From Bettongia penicillata ogilbyi (lineage: Eukaryota > Chordata > Mammalia > Diprotodontia > Potoroidae): a stretch of DNA of 64,000 nucleotides. Under the pieces are notes generated by a model. The model was not told where the DNA came from and ran no database searches. It saw only the letters and a list, made by a program, of their open reading frames with translations. Of this stretch, positions 23,186 to 34,605 are shown in pieces (within the stretch, counting starts at the first letter, position 1; each line of letters opens with the position of its first letter). Made by a program: the position numbers and the translations under genes. The stretch covers positions 8,597,378-8,661,377 of the forward strand of contig JAJHZJ010000061.1 in the NCBI GenBank assembly GCA_023548195.1, written 5' to 3'.

Positions 23186-25496
23186 AGAAAAAGAGTATTT
23201 GGTCCATTTAGATTGATTAGTCCCAAAAATATCTAGCTAAAGCTTTTATGGAATATGTAGGCAAAAATCAGGTTGAAAGAATGAATTTTTAAGAGTGTAG
23301 CCAATTACTACTGTGGCTTTGGGTAAAGACAAAACTTTCTTTAGCCTCCACCCCCTTCTACTCCTCCCCCACCAGATTTCCATGAAAAGTAATGAAAAAA
23401 GGACAGAAAGGAGTAGAATCCTGTATTGATGTTCACTGGGCCCTCTCACTTGCTTTAATGAAGCCTTCCTAATTTTCCAATGGATCATAGGCCCTGGATT
23501 ACTCTCCCAAAGGCTTCATTGTGTAGAACTAGGTGGGGGAGGGGAAGGGAGAGAAAAACTTTCTATAGTTATCTTCCCTATTACTTATTTGGAAGGTTCA
23601 TTATGATTCCAAGCACCTTTATTTCTGGATTTTTTTAAGGTTATAATAGCCAGATATTTACAAATTCAAAACTGCAGCTGGTCAAACGACCATTTCCCTT
23701 CCTCCCATGACTGTCTCTTCTTTTCAATAGCCTCACTAAATTATTCTAATAAATATTATGTGTCAAGGCTAGTTGCAAGGGGTGCAAAACATGCAGCTTG
23801 TTTGCTGAGCCAAATGAACATCTATGCCATTATAAACCCCACCCTTACACCCTCCCTTCCCGTCATTGATTTCCTGACCAAAGCTAGACTCAAATCAAGG
23901 TATTGATCCTTCCCTTCGCAGCATGAAACAGGATCCTCTTTGTGTTTTATCATGCAACTTCTAGTCTCCCAGTAGATATACTTCTCTGACCCCAATATGC
24001 GTGTATATAAACATATATGCACAAATATACATATATATATATATATGTACGTGTGTTTAACTCAAGGTACTATGCTTTTATATAGACCAGGTTCACTCTC
24101 TGGGCTAGCTGTGACTTATTTTGCCACTACTCTGAGTGTCTTCAGCAAATCTCAGCATATAACTTGAATACAGTTCATGTCTAAGTCTGACTAGAAGTGC
24201 CCTCTATATAAATCTGAGTAAAAGTGTCCTTGTATCATAAGCACTTAAGGTAACAAAGTGGCTAGCCTTTATTCCATCTCACGGAACATGCAAAAAAACA
24301 CAAAAAAAGACTGGTAGGAGTCTATAACCCATTGATCCAATTCCCCTTCTATCACCAACATTATGCACCACTGCTCTTCTTTAATCCCAGAGACCATATC
24401 AATCTTGCTCTTCTGCCCACTTCCCCAAAGATAAAGGAACTTGAGGTTGTTAGGCAGCAAATCCCACTTTAACTTCAGAGATGTATCTAGGTCTATCCTG
24501 AGGTCTATCTATCTTGGATTCCCTTGGAAGGAAAATACACTTAGGGTTACTAGGTAAGCAACCTCTTCTTAGGATCTGCACCGTATGAATAAATCATGAT
24601 AATGGCCAAGAACAAAGTTCTAATCTTTTACTCCCCATTTTAAGACTTATACTCGAGGTAATGTGTATACATCTATTCTTTCTAAGAGCCTGACTTTGTT
24701 CAGGAACTCTCCTCCTCTTTCTAGAAAGCTAGGGCTCAGCACTCTTGAACTTGGGATTAGTAACAAGGCAATGACTGACACTCCTGAGGAACTTTTCCCC
24801 TTGGGGTTCAGGTGCTTCCACCATTTGGGCCATGTAAGTTCCTTTTCCCATGACTGACAGATGGTGGAGAGTCACTCTGCCACTGTCTCTCTGGGGCTGA
24901 GAGTCCAATAACTCAGGATTCATAAAGTCTAAATATTTCACCACTGTCTTGACTGCTACCATATTGGATGGTCAGTCAGTCCCTATAACAAAGAGTAGGT
25001 GTCCCCTACTAGGACCAAAGTACATTCTATGGACGCTGCTCTCCAACCCGAGCTCAGAAAAGGGGAAAATGAAAAAAAAAGGAATGATTACTCCTTTTAT
25101 ACACCATCACAAAGGGGTAGTGGTACTTTCCAAAACAATACAAGCTAATCAAGTCAACCCCTACTACGAGACGCTAAATGGTATTAGGATGAAATAATTA
25201 AAGTTCTAAACAAATAATCAGAGAACTCCCTCAATCACTACACATGATCTATTTAGATCATAGGATTCATAGGTAATAACAAATCCAATTTGGGTAACTT
25301 TGGCAATGAGCCTTTAATGCTTTTATCTTTTAAGGAAATTATGAAAATTTCACTAGACTAACAACATTTTCCTTTAGTTTCTATTCAAGTTGTGCCTCAA
25401 TTACAGAACATTTGCTGCCTGTGATATCCACTATTATAAGGCTAAGTGAAAAGCAACAGGACATAGCCTTTGAACCAGAGATACCACTTATCTGGC
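23186..25496. other. Unassigned sequence with a TA patch
   Basis: No gene recognised. A (ta)n run lies near 24029-24046. The stretch 24270-25200 has the texture of an old LTR but I could not anchor it to termini or to another copy. Confidence 0.4.
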
Positions 25497-25765
25497 TTAT
25501 ACTGGTGCTATAGGCCCAGTGGACAGAGCACTGACCCTGGAGTCAGGATAATGAGTTCAGATTTGGTCTTAGACCCTTACTATGTGACTCTGGGGAAATA
25601 ATTTAACCTCTGTTTATTTCAGTTTCTTCCACTATAAAACGAGGATAATAGTAACACCTGCCTCCCAGAGTTGTTGTAAAGATCAAATGAGATAATATTT
25701 GTAAAGCTCTTAATATTAAAATACCCTGGCATGTGGCAGGTGCTTAACAAAAGTTTGTTTCTTTC
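25497..25765 (+). repeat. MIR/marsupial SINE, near full length
   Basis: Head 'gcccagtggacagagcactg', then 'accctggagtcagga', core 'ttactatgtgactctgggg', and 'gatcaaatgagataatattt' with a 'gcatgtggcaggtgcttaac' end. Confidence 0.8.
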
Positions 25766-25844
25766 CTTATATTCCAAAGAGATCAAAGAAAGATTCTATT
25801 TCCAAAAATATTTAGATCAATTTTTTTTTTTAGCAAAAACGTGA

Positions 25845-26160
25845 AACAAAGGGACCACCCATCAACTAGAGAATGGAAGAACAAATCAAAGTATATGAAT
25901 ATCACGAAGTATCACTGCATTGTAAGAAGTGAGAAGGGATGAATACAAAGAATCAGGAGATCTGAGCAAAACCCCCCAAAACCCAATTTTTACAACTACA
26001 ACATTAAAATGGAAAACAACTGTGAAAGATGTAAAACCTAGGATCAATGCAATGGTCAATCACAACTCCAGAGGAATAATGACAAATCATGTTTTTCTAC
26101 CTGTAAGCAGACAGGTAATGGACTAGTAGTGTAGGATAGTAATAAATAAATTTTTGGATA
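25845..26160 (+). mobile_element. L1 3' end fragment
   Basis: 'accacccatcaactagagaa', 'caatggtcaatcacaactcc' and 'acaggtaatggact' recall the L1 3' text seen at 31100-31390. Diverged; no coding capacity. Confidence 0.55.
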
Positions 26161-26299
26161 AAATCAATGTGCTGACTTCTCTTTCATCCTTTACTTTTTG
26201 CTAAAAGGATTTTTTTTAAAGGAAAGAATTACAAGAAGAGGTTTAGTACTATTGATAATTTTTTTAAAAAGAAAGAAAAGAAAAAAGTATCAATGAATC

Positions 26300-27200
26300 A
26301 TTATAAGAATAAAGAGTTGGAAGTTAAAATAGAGAATATTCTAGGAAACAGGAAATGGAATATACATAAGTAAAGAGGAAATAAAACAATCCCTTTTTGT
26401 AGATGATATGCTATCTAGAGAACCTAGGTGTCTAGAAGCAAGGTAGACCATTTGACAGAAACCAGGTAGTTAGAAATAACGGCCAGCTGAAACATGAGGG
26501 TAAGATGATAAGTTCTCCTATGTCCAAACGGCTATAAAACTGTTCATGACCTTTGTTCCTGAAATCCATTTTTAAGGCTGTATCCCAAAGAGACCATAAA
26601 AAATGGGAAAAGGACCTACATGTACAAAAATATTTATAGCAGTTCTTTTTGTGGTGGCAAAGAATTGGAAATTGAGGGGATGCCCATCAACTGGGGAATG
26701 GCTGAACAAGTTGTGGTATATGAATGTAATGGAATACTACTGTGCTATAAGAAATGAAGAGCAGGATGACTGCAGAAAAACTTACATGAACAGATGCTGA
26801 GTGAAGTGAGCAGAACCAGAACATTGTACACAGTAACAGCAACACTGTGTGATGATCAACTGTGTTAGACTTAGCTCTGTTTAGAGATACAATGACCAAA
26901 GACAATTCCAAAAGACTTGTCATAGAAAATGCTGTCCACCTACAAAGAACTAGCAGACAGAATGCAGACAGAAGCATACTATTTTCACTTTTTTGTTGTT
27001 TTTTTCTTTCTTGTGATTTTCCCCTTTTGTTCTGATTCTTCTTTCACAATATGACTAATGTGGAAATATGTTTAACATGACTGTACATATATAACCTGTA
27101 ACTTTGCTTACTGTCTTGAGGAGGAGGAAGTGAAAAAGGGAGAAAAATTTGGAACTCAAAATCTTACAAAAATGAATGTTGAAACTATCTTTACAGGTAA
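26300..27200 (+). mobile_element. Truncated and internally deleted L1
   Basis: 26390-26470 carries the 'tttttgtagatgatatgcta' part of ORF2 just after the reverse-transcriptase core. At about 26520 the sequence jumps to the ORF2 C-terminus ('aacggctataaaactgttca', 'agagaccataaaaaatggga', 'ggtggcaaagaattggaaat', 'ccatcaactggggaatgg'). The 3' UTR follows to about 27190 with 'gtgagcagaaccagaacatt'. The gap is an internal deletion, and the copy cannot be active. Confidence 0.85.
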
Positions 27201-27309
27201 CTGGAAAAAAAAACTACTAAGTGCAAAAAAGGGTAAGTTCTACTTTGGACGTGTTGAAATGTCAACAGTACTTTCATAGTTCAAAATATCTGATATGTAA
27301 TATGGAAAT

Positions 27310-28450
27310 GAAACTTGGGATAGAGACTAAAACTAAATATATGATCTGAGAGTCATCTGCTTAGAGATAATAAACTCATAGGAATGATGTCACCAAGAGA
27401 TTAAAAAGAGAAGTGAAGAAAAAGAAGAAAGCCTTGAGGTGCCCTGAGTTAGGGGGCAAGGCTTGGATAAAATCAAGCAGAGGAGATTGAGAAGGATCCT
27501 GCAAAAAGAAGTATAACTTAAGACAAAGCAGTATCACAAAAAAATCTAAAAAGGAATATGCAGGGGGAGAAGGTGGTTTACAGTGTCAAATATCAAAGAA
27601 ATCTGAAGAATAATAAGGGCTTTGGCAATTGAGGCCACTGGTAACTCTGAAAGGAGCAACATCAGTTGCTAGATGAGATGAGAAGCTGGATTACATGGAA
27701 CTGAGAAGCAAGCGAGAGAAGCAGAGTATAGAGAGGACAGTAGAGAGAATAAGTATAGATAACCTTTTCTAGAAGTTTCACTGTGAAAAGGAAGAGGAAT
27801 ATAGGATGATAAGCTTTCTTGCAGGGTCTAGTAAGGATGGGAAGACCTTGGCATGTTTATAAGTAGCAGGGAAGGTGCAGGGAGATACAGAAAGAATGAA
27901 CATGGCTGACTACGTGGGCAGTCTGCTAGCGGAGATGGAATAAAGGTACAAGCTGAGAGATTTTGGAGAGGACCACCTCTTTTTCAGAGACTGGATTAAA
28001 GGAAGAAAGAATAGGGGATTATGTCAAGGGGTTTTGAGATATAAAGCAGGGGAGAAGAAAAAGTACCAAGTGAATGCATCCTATTCTCTTATAAAGTATA
28101 AGGCAAGGATTTCAGCTAAGACAGGCAGACAAGGAGTGCTCTGGGATGTTTGAGGACAGAAGAGAATTCCAAGGGTTGCTTTGGCAAATGTCACTGAGAA
28201 TCAATTAGGGAAGAACAAAAGGGTGTCCTTCAGGCATTAAGGTCCAACTGAGATTACATAAATTGTAGTGGACCTAGTCAGGATGGTTGTGAGACTTTCT
28301 CCAGCAAGAGACCAGTAGAATCAGGGACAAACAGTAAGAAGAATCCACATTTGGGATTTAACGAGGCTTGAGCATTGAGAGTACACATACCATACAGCTT
28401 CATGTCTGGCACATAGAAGGTGTTTAATTAATATTTGCTTATTGACTGAT
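27310..28450 (+). repeat. Long ancient non-coding repeat
   Basis: 'agagtcatctgcttagagat', 'tgaggtgccctgagttaggg', 'gtggtttacagtgtcaaat', 'ggcaattgaggccactggt', 'gaagtttcactgtgaaaagg' and 'gcatgtttataagtagcagg' occur in the order of a widespread old mammalian repeat, related to the one at 16320-16850. It ends near an L2-type 'tggcacatagaaggtgttta' terminus. The family name is uncertain (L2-like). Confidence 0.55.
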
Positions 28451-28799
28451 AAGACAAAGGACTTACTGGGAAGGAAGGAAAGCAAAGAAAGCACATATAT
28501 GGTGGTTTACAAGATCTCTGGGGTGAGGTGGAGGAAATGAAGGTCGTGGTTAGGATGAAGACAAGGTTAGGATGTTATGGATGGATTGAAATATTTCATA
28601 ATTCCTGATTCTAAAAGTGGAACACCTGTAGAAGATGGAGAGGTAAAAGATGTGACCATCCTTTTATGTGGCTGAGGTTGAGTGAAAGTGTAAGTCATGG
28701 GAATATCAATTGCATATATGGAATGTATGTATCCAAGTCCTATTTCACAAGGTTGGGGATTCGCAAATTGGAACAAAAATGAACAAGGAGAATTCAAAA
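28451..28799. other. Unassigned sequence
   Basis: No gene or repeat recognised. Confidence 0.4.
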
Positions 28800-31700
28800 T
28801 AACTGAAGATGAAATAAACTGAAAATGAAACTATGAGAAGTTATTTTGCCTAGTTATATACCAATAAAACTGAGAAGTAAAATGAGTATTTACACAAATA
28901 CATAATACCTAGATTAACATAAAAAGAGATATTGATATTTAAATAACAATACCAGAAAAAGAAAACGAAGACATAAATGAATTTGCAAAGACGAAAGTTC
29001 CACAATCAAATGGATCCACAACTGAGCTCCAGCACTCAAAGAACAATTAATTCCAATGTTACACAAATAGTCTGCAAAAAGAGGAATAAAGGTGATCCTT
29101 CCAAACAAAATTATACAAATGTGGCTTTGATAACTAAACTCAGGAGAGACAAAGCAAAAAGGAAAATGGTAGCCTAATATTTCTAATGAAAACTGATGCA
29201 AATTATTTAAACTACTAGCAAATAAGCTATGATAACATATTTAAAAAATTATACACCATGACTAGTTTGGATTCATACCAGGAATAAAGGGAAGCTTCAA
29301 CTCATCATCTATAAAAATTACAGACTATAAAAAAACCCTATAAACATAACAGACTATATAAACATAATTATAAAAACTACAGACTTTATAAATAGAAAAA
29401 TAAGTAAAACCATATGATTATACAAATAGACACAAAAAATTAACAAAATTCAATCTTCATTTCCACTGGAAAATAACAACACCAGAAACCATAGGAATAA
29501 ATGAAACTTTGATTAATATGGTAAAGTAACATCTATCTATCTAAAACATAAGCTCATGTTATATGTACTAGAGATAAGTTAGAGGCTTTGCCAATAAAAT
29601 CAGGGGAAAGGCACAGTTATCCTTTGTAATGAAATAAAACTGCTTTTTGCAGATGATAAGGTAGATTATCTATCCAAAGAACCTAAAAGTCAACTAAAAA
29701 ATTAATGGAAACAATAATCTCACCAAAATTTCAGGACATAAAATAAATTCACAAAATAACCAGCATTCTTGTATATTAACAAAAAAATCCCATCAGGAAG
29801 AGTTAGAAAGTAAAATTCCATTCAAAATAATTATACAATATATAACATATTTAGGAGTCTATTTACCAAACTATGCACAGAAACTATATAGATACCTTCT
29901 TTATAGAAATAGATAGACCTAAATAATTTCATATTAATTGCTCGAGTTGGCTATACTAATATAATAAAATAACAATACTACTTATTTTGATTTCTTTATT
30001 CAGTGCCATACTAATCAAACTACGAAAAGATCACAGAGGTGGGGGAGGGGGAAACAAAAGTCATGTGAAAGGAATAAAAAGGTAAAGAAAGTCAAGGGAA
30101 ATGGTGACAAAAGTCGAAAAGGGGTAGGAAATGGGGTACGAGGGAGGCCACAGCAATACCAGATCTTAAACTATTCTATAAAGCAGAAACTTTCAAATGA
30201 TTTGGTACTAAAAAAAAAAAAGAGACTCATCAGTGGAAGAGATCAGGTATATAACATACAGAAGCAAGCAAATATAAGAGCACAGCGTTCTAAAAACCCA
30301 CAGATACAAGATACTAAGGAAAAGACTCATTATTTGACAAAAACAGCTAAGAAAACTGGTAGAAAATAGGTACAGATCAATACCTCATTCCATATTACAC
30401 AAATGTTTCAAATGAATATATGGTTTAGATGTTAAAAGGTGACATCACAAATAAATTAAAGAAACAATGTGTGTGTGTATTCTTCACAATTAGGGATAGA
30501 AGTGAAGAGTCCACGGCCAAACAAGGATAGGAGAGGATCAAAGAAGATAATTTTGATTACATAAAAAAGTTTGTACATGCAAAATCAATGCAGTTAAAAT
30601 TAGAAGGGAAAAAAGTTAAATGAGGGGAAAAAATCCTTTCAAAAAGCTTCTTTGACAAAGGTCTCAGGTCCAAGACGCAAGGAACTGATGCAAATGTATA
30701 AGAACAAGAGCCATTTGCCAACAGATAAATGGTTTAAGGACATAAAGGAAGTTGTCAAAGAATTTAATCTAAGCTATCAATAACTATATGAAAAATGCCC
30801 TAAATCACTAATCATTAGAGAAAGAAAAATTAAAGCAACCCTGAGGTCCTATTTAACCCTCATCAGATTAGTAACCATGACAAAAAGAAAAATGACAATT
30901 ATTGGAAGAGTTGTGAAAAAATGGACACATACTGTGAATTGTTCTAGTTGTTCCAGAAAGCAATTTGGAATTCTGTCCCCTCTTTTACTCTTTGACCTAG
31001 CAATACCACCACGAGACCTGTACCCTAAAGAAATGAAAGGAAGAGAAGGACCTATATTGACAAAAATATTTATATTATTTCATTTTTTGTATAAAAAACT
31101 GAAAACTAAAGCGGTGCTGATCGATTGGTGAATGCCTGAAAAAAGTCATGTCATATGGATGCAAAGAAATATTATTTTGCTATAAAAATGATGAAATACA
31201 AGATTTCTGAGAAAACTGGATAGACTTATATGAATTAGTGTAGAGTTAAATGAGTAGAGGTAGGAGAAAAATTATATAAAGCCAATAAGTTTGCAAGACT
31301 TATGAACTCTGATCAATGCAATCACCAACGATGACTCCAAAGGATCCATGATGAAGCATGCTGCCCACCTACAGAAAGGTAATGGACTCAAGATACAGAA
31401 TAAGACATACGTTTCAAGATACAACTACTGTGGGAATTTGAGTGACTATGTTTACTTGTAATAAAAGACTTTGTTTTTCCTTTTTTTGTGTTGCTAGAAG
31501 ACAGTAAAGGTTAGCTATAGGAAAGGAAAACAAAAAAGAAAGAGAATCATTGAAGTATTTTTTTAATGTACAAAAGAGAACAGAAAGGCCAGAAATAATG
31601 ACTCACATGCAGAATGGCTTGGAAAGTTATATGTTGAATTTACATCTATTTTAAAAGAAAATTATATACGTGTCAATGTCATGTTATATATATAAAACAC
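28800..31700 (+). mobile_element. L1 with degraded ORF2 and 3' UTR
   Basis: This is the longest L1 piece in the window. 29040-29330 matches the start of the reverse-transcriptase domain at the DNA level ('ggtgatccttccaaa', 'accatgactagtttgg', 'attcataccaggaataaa'), and 29630-29760 covers the 'gcagatgataaggtag' region. 30840-31130 is the ORF2 C-terminus, where a broken frame still shows 'LAIPPRDLYPKEM'. 31130-31700 is 3' UTR. Frameshifts and stops are everywhere. No endonuclease domain or 5' UTR is visible, so the copy is dead. It is AT-rich and diverged, older than the copy at 26.3 kb. Confidence 0.8.
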
Positions 31701-31737
31701 ATTTTAAAAGAAGTTATATATAATTCATTGTTTCCCT

Positions 31738-31815
31738 CGCTCAAATCAAAGTCAACTGCAAGTCATGTCATCATCTTGATGTCATGGTCCTCTTTGAGAA
31801 GGACAAACACAACTT
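31738..31815 (+). repeat. Marsupial SINE tail remnant
   Basis: Only the tail: 'caagtcatgtcatcatcttg' followed by 'atgtcatggtcctctttgag' and 'aaggacaaacacaac'. Confidence 0.75.
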
Positions 31816-31854
31816 GTGAGTAGCAGCTCCTCTCCTCTCTTCTTCTCTCCTAAT

Positions 31855-32070
31855 GAATGGACAAAGTACTGAATGCAGAGTCAGGAGATCTGAGTTCAAA
31901 TTCTGCCTTGGACACTTCTTAGCTGTGTGTCCCTCTATCTTGCCTGAGTTTCCTGTAAAATGGACATAATAGCACCTACCTAACCTGGTGCCATTGTGTG
32001 GATAAAGTGAGATGACACTTGTAAGGTGCTCTGTAAACCTTAAAGTACTACATGAATATTAGACATTATT
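31855..32070 (+). repeat. MIR/marsupial SINE
   Basis: 'atgcagagtcaggagatctg', 'agttcaaattctgcct', 'ctgtaaaatggacataatag' and 'ctctgtaaaccttaaagtac'. Confidence 0.8.
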
Positions 32071-32261
32071 ATAATCTGTCTCTTCAACTGTATAGGGAAA
32101 TACTCATTTTTTTTATTGTTTAAGTTCAGCTTTTTTTTAAGGGTAGAGGTTGGACTGGTGTGTTGAGAGTGAATTTCAAAGCAGATAAGGTTGTGGGATG
32201 ACGTTGGCAGAGAACTAACTTAAAATCAGCACAAGTGAGCAATTCTTACTCCTGAACTATT

Positions 32262-32365
32262 GTGTTGTTGGAAGGCACCTCAGGTGCCATCTAATCTGAC
32301 TGTCATTTGACAGATGAGGAAATGGAGGCCTGGATATAAATGACTTGTCCAAGGTCACCCGGGTA
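32262..32365. repeat. MIR/L3-like 'catctaatctgac' remnant
   Basis: 'ggaaggcacctcaggtgcca', 'tctaatctgactgtcatttg' and 'acagatgaggaaatggaggc' belong to the common 'catctagtccaacc' repeat class. Confidence 0.6.
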
Positions 32366-32672
32366 ATAATATCAATAATAACAGCTAGTATATGAACAGT
32401 ATTTTAAGATTTGCAAAGAGAAGACTGGGAAGATTTGTATAGACTGAGGTAAAGTGAGCAGAACTAGGAAAACTACACAAAATTTGATCCTCACAACAAC
32501 CCTAGCAGCCAGATGCACTTTTTATACCCATTTTACAGATGAAAAAAACTGAGGCTGAGGGAGGTGCTGTGATTTACCAAAGGTCACAAAACTACCAAGT
32601 ATCTAAGGCAAGATTTGAAATGAGGTCTACCTAAGTTTCAAGTCCAACACTATATTCACTGTGCCAACTTGG
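32366..32672 (-). repeat. MIR SINE, reverse, interrupted by L1 DNA
   Basis: Reverse MIR: 'aataacagctagtatatgaa', then, after an insert at about 32417-32478, 'gatcctcacaacaaccctag', 'cccattttacagatg' and 'aaggtcacaaaactaccaag'. Removing the insert restores a continuous MIR. Confidence 0.8.
32417..32478 (+). mobile_element. 62-bp internal L1 fragment inside a MIR
   Basis: 'agaagactgggaagatttgt' and 'aaagtgagcagaactaggaa' match the L1 3' region also visible at 26775-26830 and 9940-10000. Both ends are internal to L1 and there is no poly(A), so ordinary target-primed insertion is unlikely. Confidence 0.65.
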
Positions 32673-32849
32673 CCAACCATTAAAGTGCAGAGCTGGGATT
32701 TGGACCCAGTTCCTCTGATTCTCAGTTCAAGGCTTTCCACCAAATTACACTGTTTCAGAATAATAAAAAGCTATATTTTTATGGAGCTTTAAGTTTAGCA
32801 ATGACTATCCAGGTTTTTAGCTTTGATCCAGAGTAAAGAAGGCAAAAGC

Positions 32850-34130
32850 AGAACAATTCAGTCATTCAGTCATGTCTGACTCTTGCTGACCCCCGCCATG
32901 GACCACAGCACCAGGTCCCTTCTATCCTCCACTATCTCAAGTTTCTCCAAGCTCATGTTCATTGTTTCCATGATACTATCTCTTATCCTTCCACCCATTA
33001 TCTAATCCTTCCACCCAAGAAAAAAGATTCTTTTCCTTTTGCCTTTAATCTTTCCCAACATCAGGGTCTTTTCCAGTGAGTCCTGTCTTCTCATTAGGTG
33101 GCAAGAGTATTTAAGTTTCGACTTCAGTATCTGACATTCCAGTGAAGAGTCTGAATTAGTTTAAGTACTGACTGATTTGACTCTCAAGTCTCCTTCAGCA
33201 CTACCAACTCAAAAGCTTTGATTCCATGGTGTTCAATTTTCCTCATAATCCAACTTTTACAGTTATACATTGCTACTGGAAAAATCATAGCTTTAACTAT
33301 ACAGATCTTTGCGGGCAAGGTGATGTCTCTGCTTTTTAGTATGCTGTGTAGATTTGCCATAGTATTCCTTCCAAGAAGCAAGCATCTTTTAATTTTATAG
33401 CTGTAGTCTGTCTGCAATGATCACTGAGCCCAAGAATATAAAGTCTGACACTGCTTCTGTTTTTTCTCCCTCTATTTGCCAAGAAATGATAGAACCAGTT
33501 GCCAAGATTTTAGTTTTTGTGTTTTAATGTTAAGCTTCAAGCCAGCTTTTACAATCTTCTCTTTCCCCTCATCAAGAGGCTTCTTAATTACTATTCACTT
33601 TCTGCCATCAGAGCAGTATCATCAGCATATGAGATGATATTTTTCCCAACAACCTTAATTCTGGCTTTTGATTCATTCATCCCGGCATTTCACACGATGT
33701 ACTCTGCATATTAAGTTAAATAAATAAGATGACTATACAGCCTTGCTGTATTCCCCAATCAGTTGTTTCATGTTTGGTTTGCTCTTTGACCCCAGTACTT
33801 GTTCTTCAGGAAGAAAACATGATCTAGTGCTCCCATTTCTTTGAGGACTTGCCACATTTTGTTGTGATCCACAGAGGTATAGCCAATAAAGCAGAAGTAG
33901 GTGTTTTTCTGGAACTCCCTTGCTTTCTTCGTAATCCAGCGAATGTGGGCAATTTGGTCTCCAGTTCTTCTGCCTCTTTGAAAACCAGTTTTCAATTCTG
34001 GTAATTCTTGGTTCACATATAGCTGAAGCCTAGCTTGCAGAATCTTAACCATAATTTTGCAGGGTTGTGAAAGAAGCATAATTGTTTGGTAATATGAACA
34101 CTCTGAACTAGACACACTGATTACAACACT
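32850..34130 (-). pseudogene. BovB/RTE-type LINE, degraded reverse transcriptase
   Basis: RTE LINEs encode one polyprotein with an endonuclease and a reverse transcriptase. On the minus strand two broken frames survive. 33768-34154 reads 'QARLQLYVNQELPELKTGFQ' and 'GDQIAHIRWITKKAREFQ', then 'CFIGYTSVDHNKM', which corresponds to RT motif A. The family has an AFD-type motif with a catalytic Asp here, and that segment is deleted. 33184-33417 reads 'RNTMANLHSILKSRDITLPA' and 'FPVAMYNCKSW', the thumb/C-terminal part. The 3' end at about 32850 has the family's 'cagtcattcagtcatgtctg' text. The endonuclease half is absent. RTE/BovB LINEs are known from marsupials, ruminants and squamates and are classic cases of horizontal transfer. 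Confidence 0.85.
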
Positions 34131-34137
34131 AACATCA

Positions 34138-34383
34138 ATAATAACAGCTAACATTTGTAGCGCACATACTGTGTGCCAGGCACTGGGGTTAGCTAACTAC
34201 TATCTCATTTAATCCTCTCAAAAACTCTGGGAGATAAAGTGCCATTATTACCCTCATCTTACAGATGCAGAAATTCAGGCAGACAACATTTAAGTGATTT
34301 GCCCAGAGTCACACAGTCAATATCTGAGGCCAAATTTGAACTCAGGTCCTCCTGATTCTACATCTAGCACTCAAGCCACTGTA
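34138..34383 (-). repeat. MIR SINE, reverse
   Basis: 'aataacagctaacatttgta', 'tgtgccaggcactggggtta', 'atcttacagatgcagaaatt' and 'ttgcccagagtcacacagtc'. It directly follows the truncated 5' side of the RTE element. Confidence 0.85.
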
Positions 34384-34499
34384 CTTAATGCATTATCCAC
34401 ATAAGTTCTAACACAGAAGAAAAATAGTTCACAAGAGTATACTCATAGGACTCCTGGCCCATGTAGCCACCCAGTTAGCAGACCTCTCCTGTAAATAAA

Positions 34500-34605
34500 T
34501 GCTGACTCTCTCAATGGGAATGTAAGCTCTTGCAGGTCAGATTTATATTCCCAGTTTAACCCAGTGCTTCACACACAGTAAGGGCATATATACATCATAA
34601 AAGTT
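34500..34605 (+). repeat. L2 3' terminus
   Basis: 'gggaatgtaagctcttgcag', 'attcccagtttaacccagtg' and 'cacacacagtaagggcatat' in L2 end order. Confidence 0.65.

Noticed and set aside
27310..28450. Unique non-coding RNA gene
   Set aside because: The text follows a widespread old mammalian repeat from end to end, so a repeat origin is enough.
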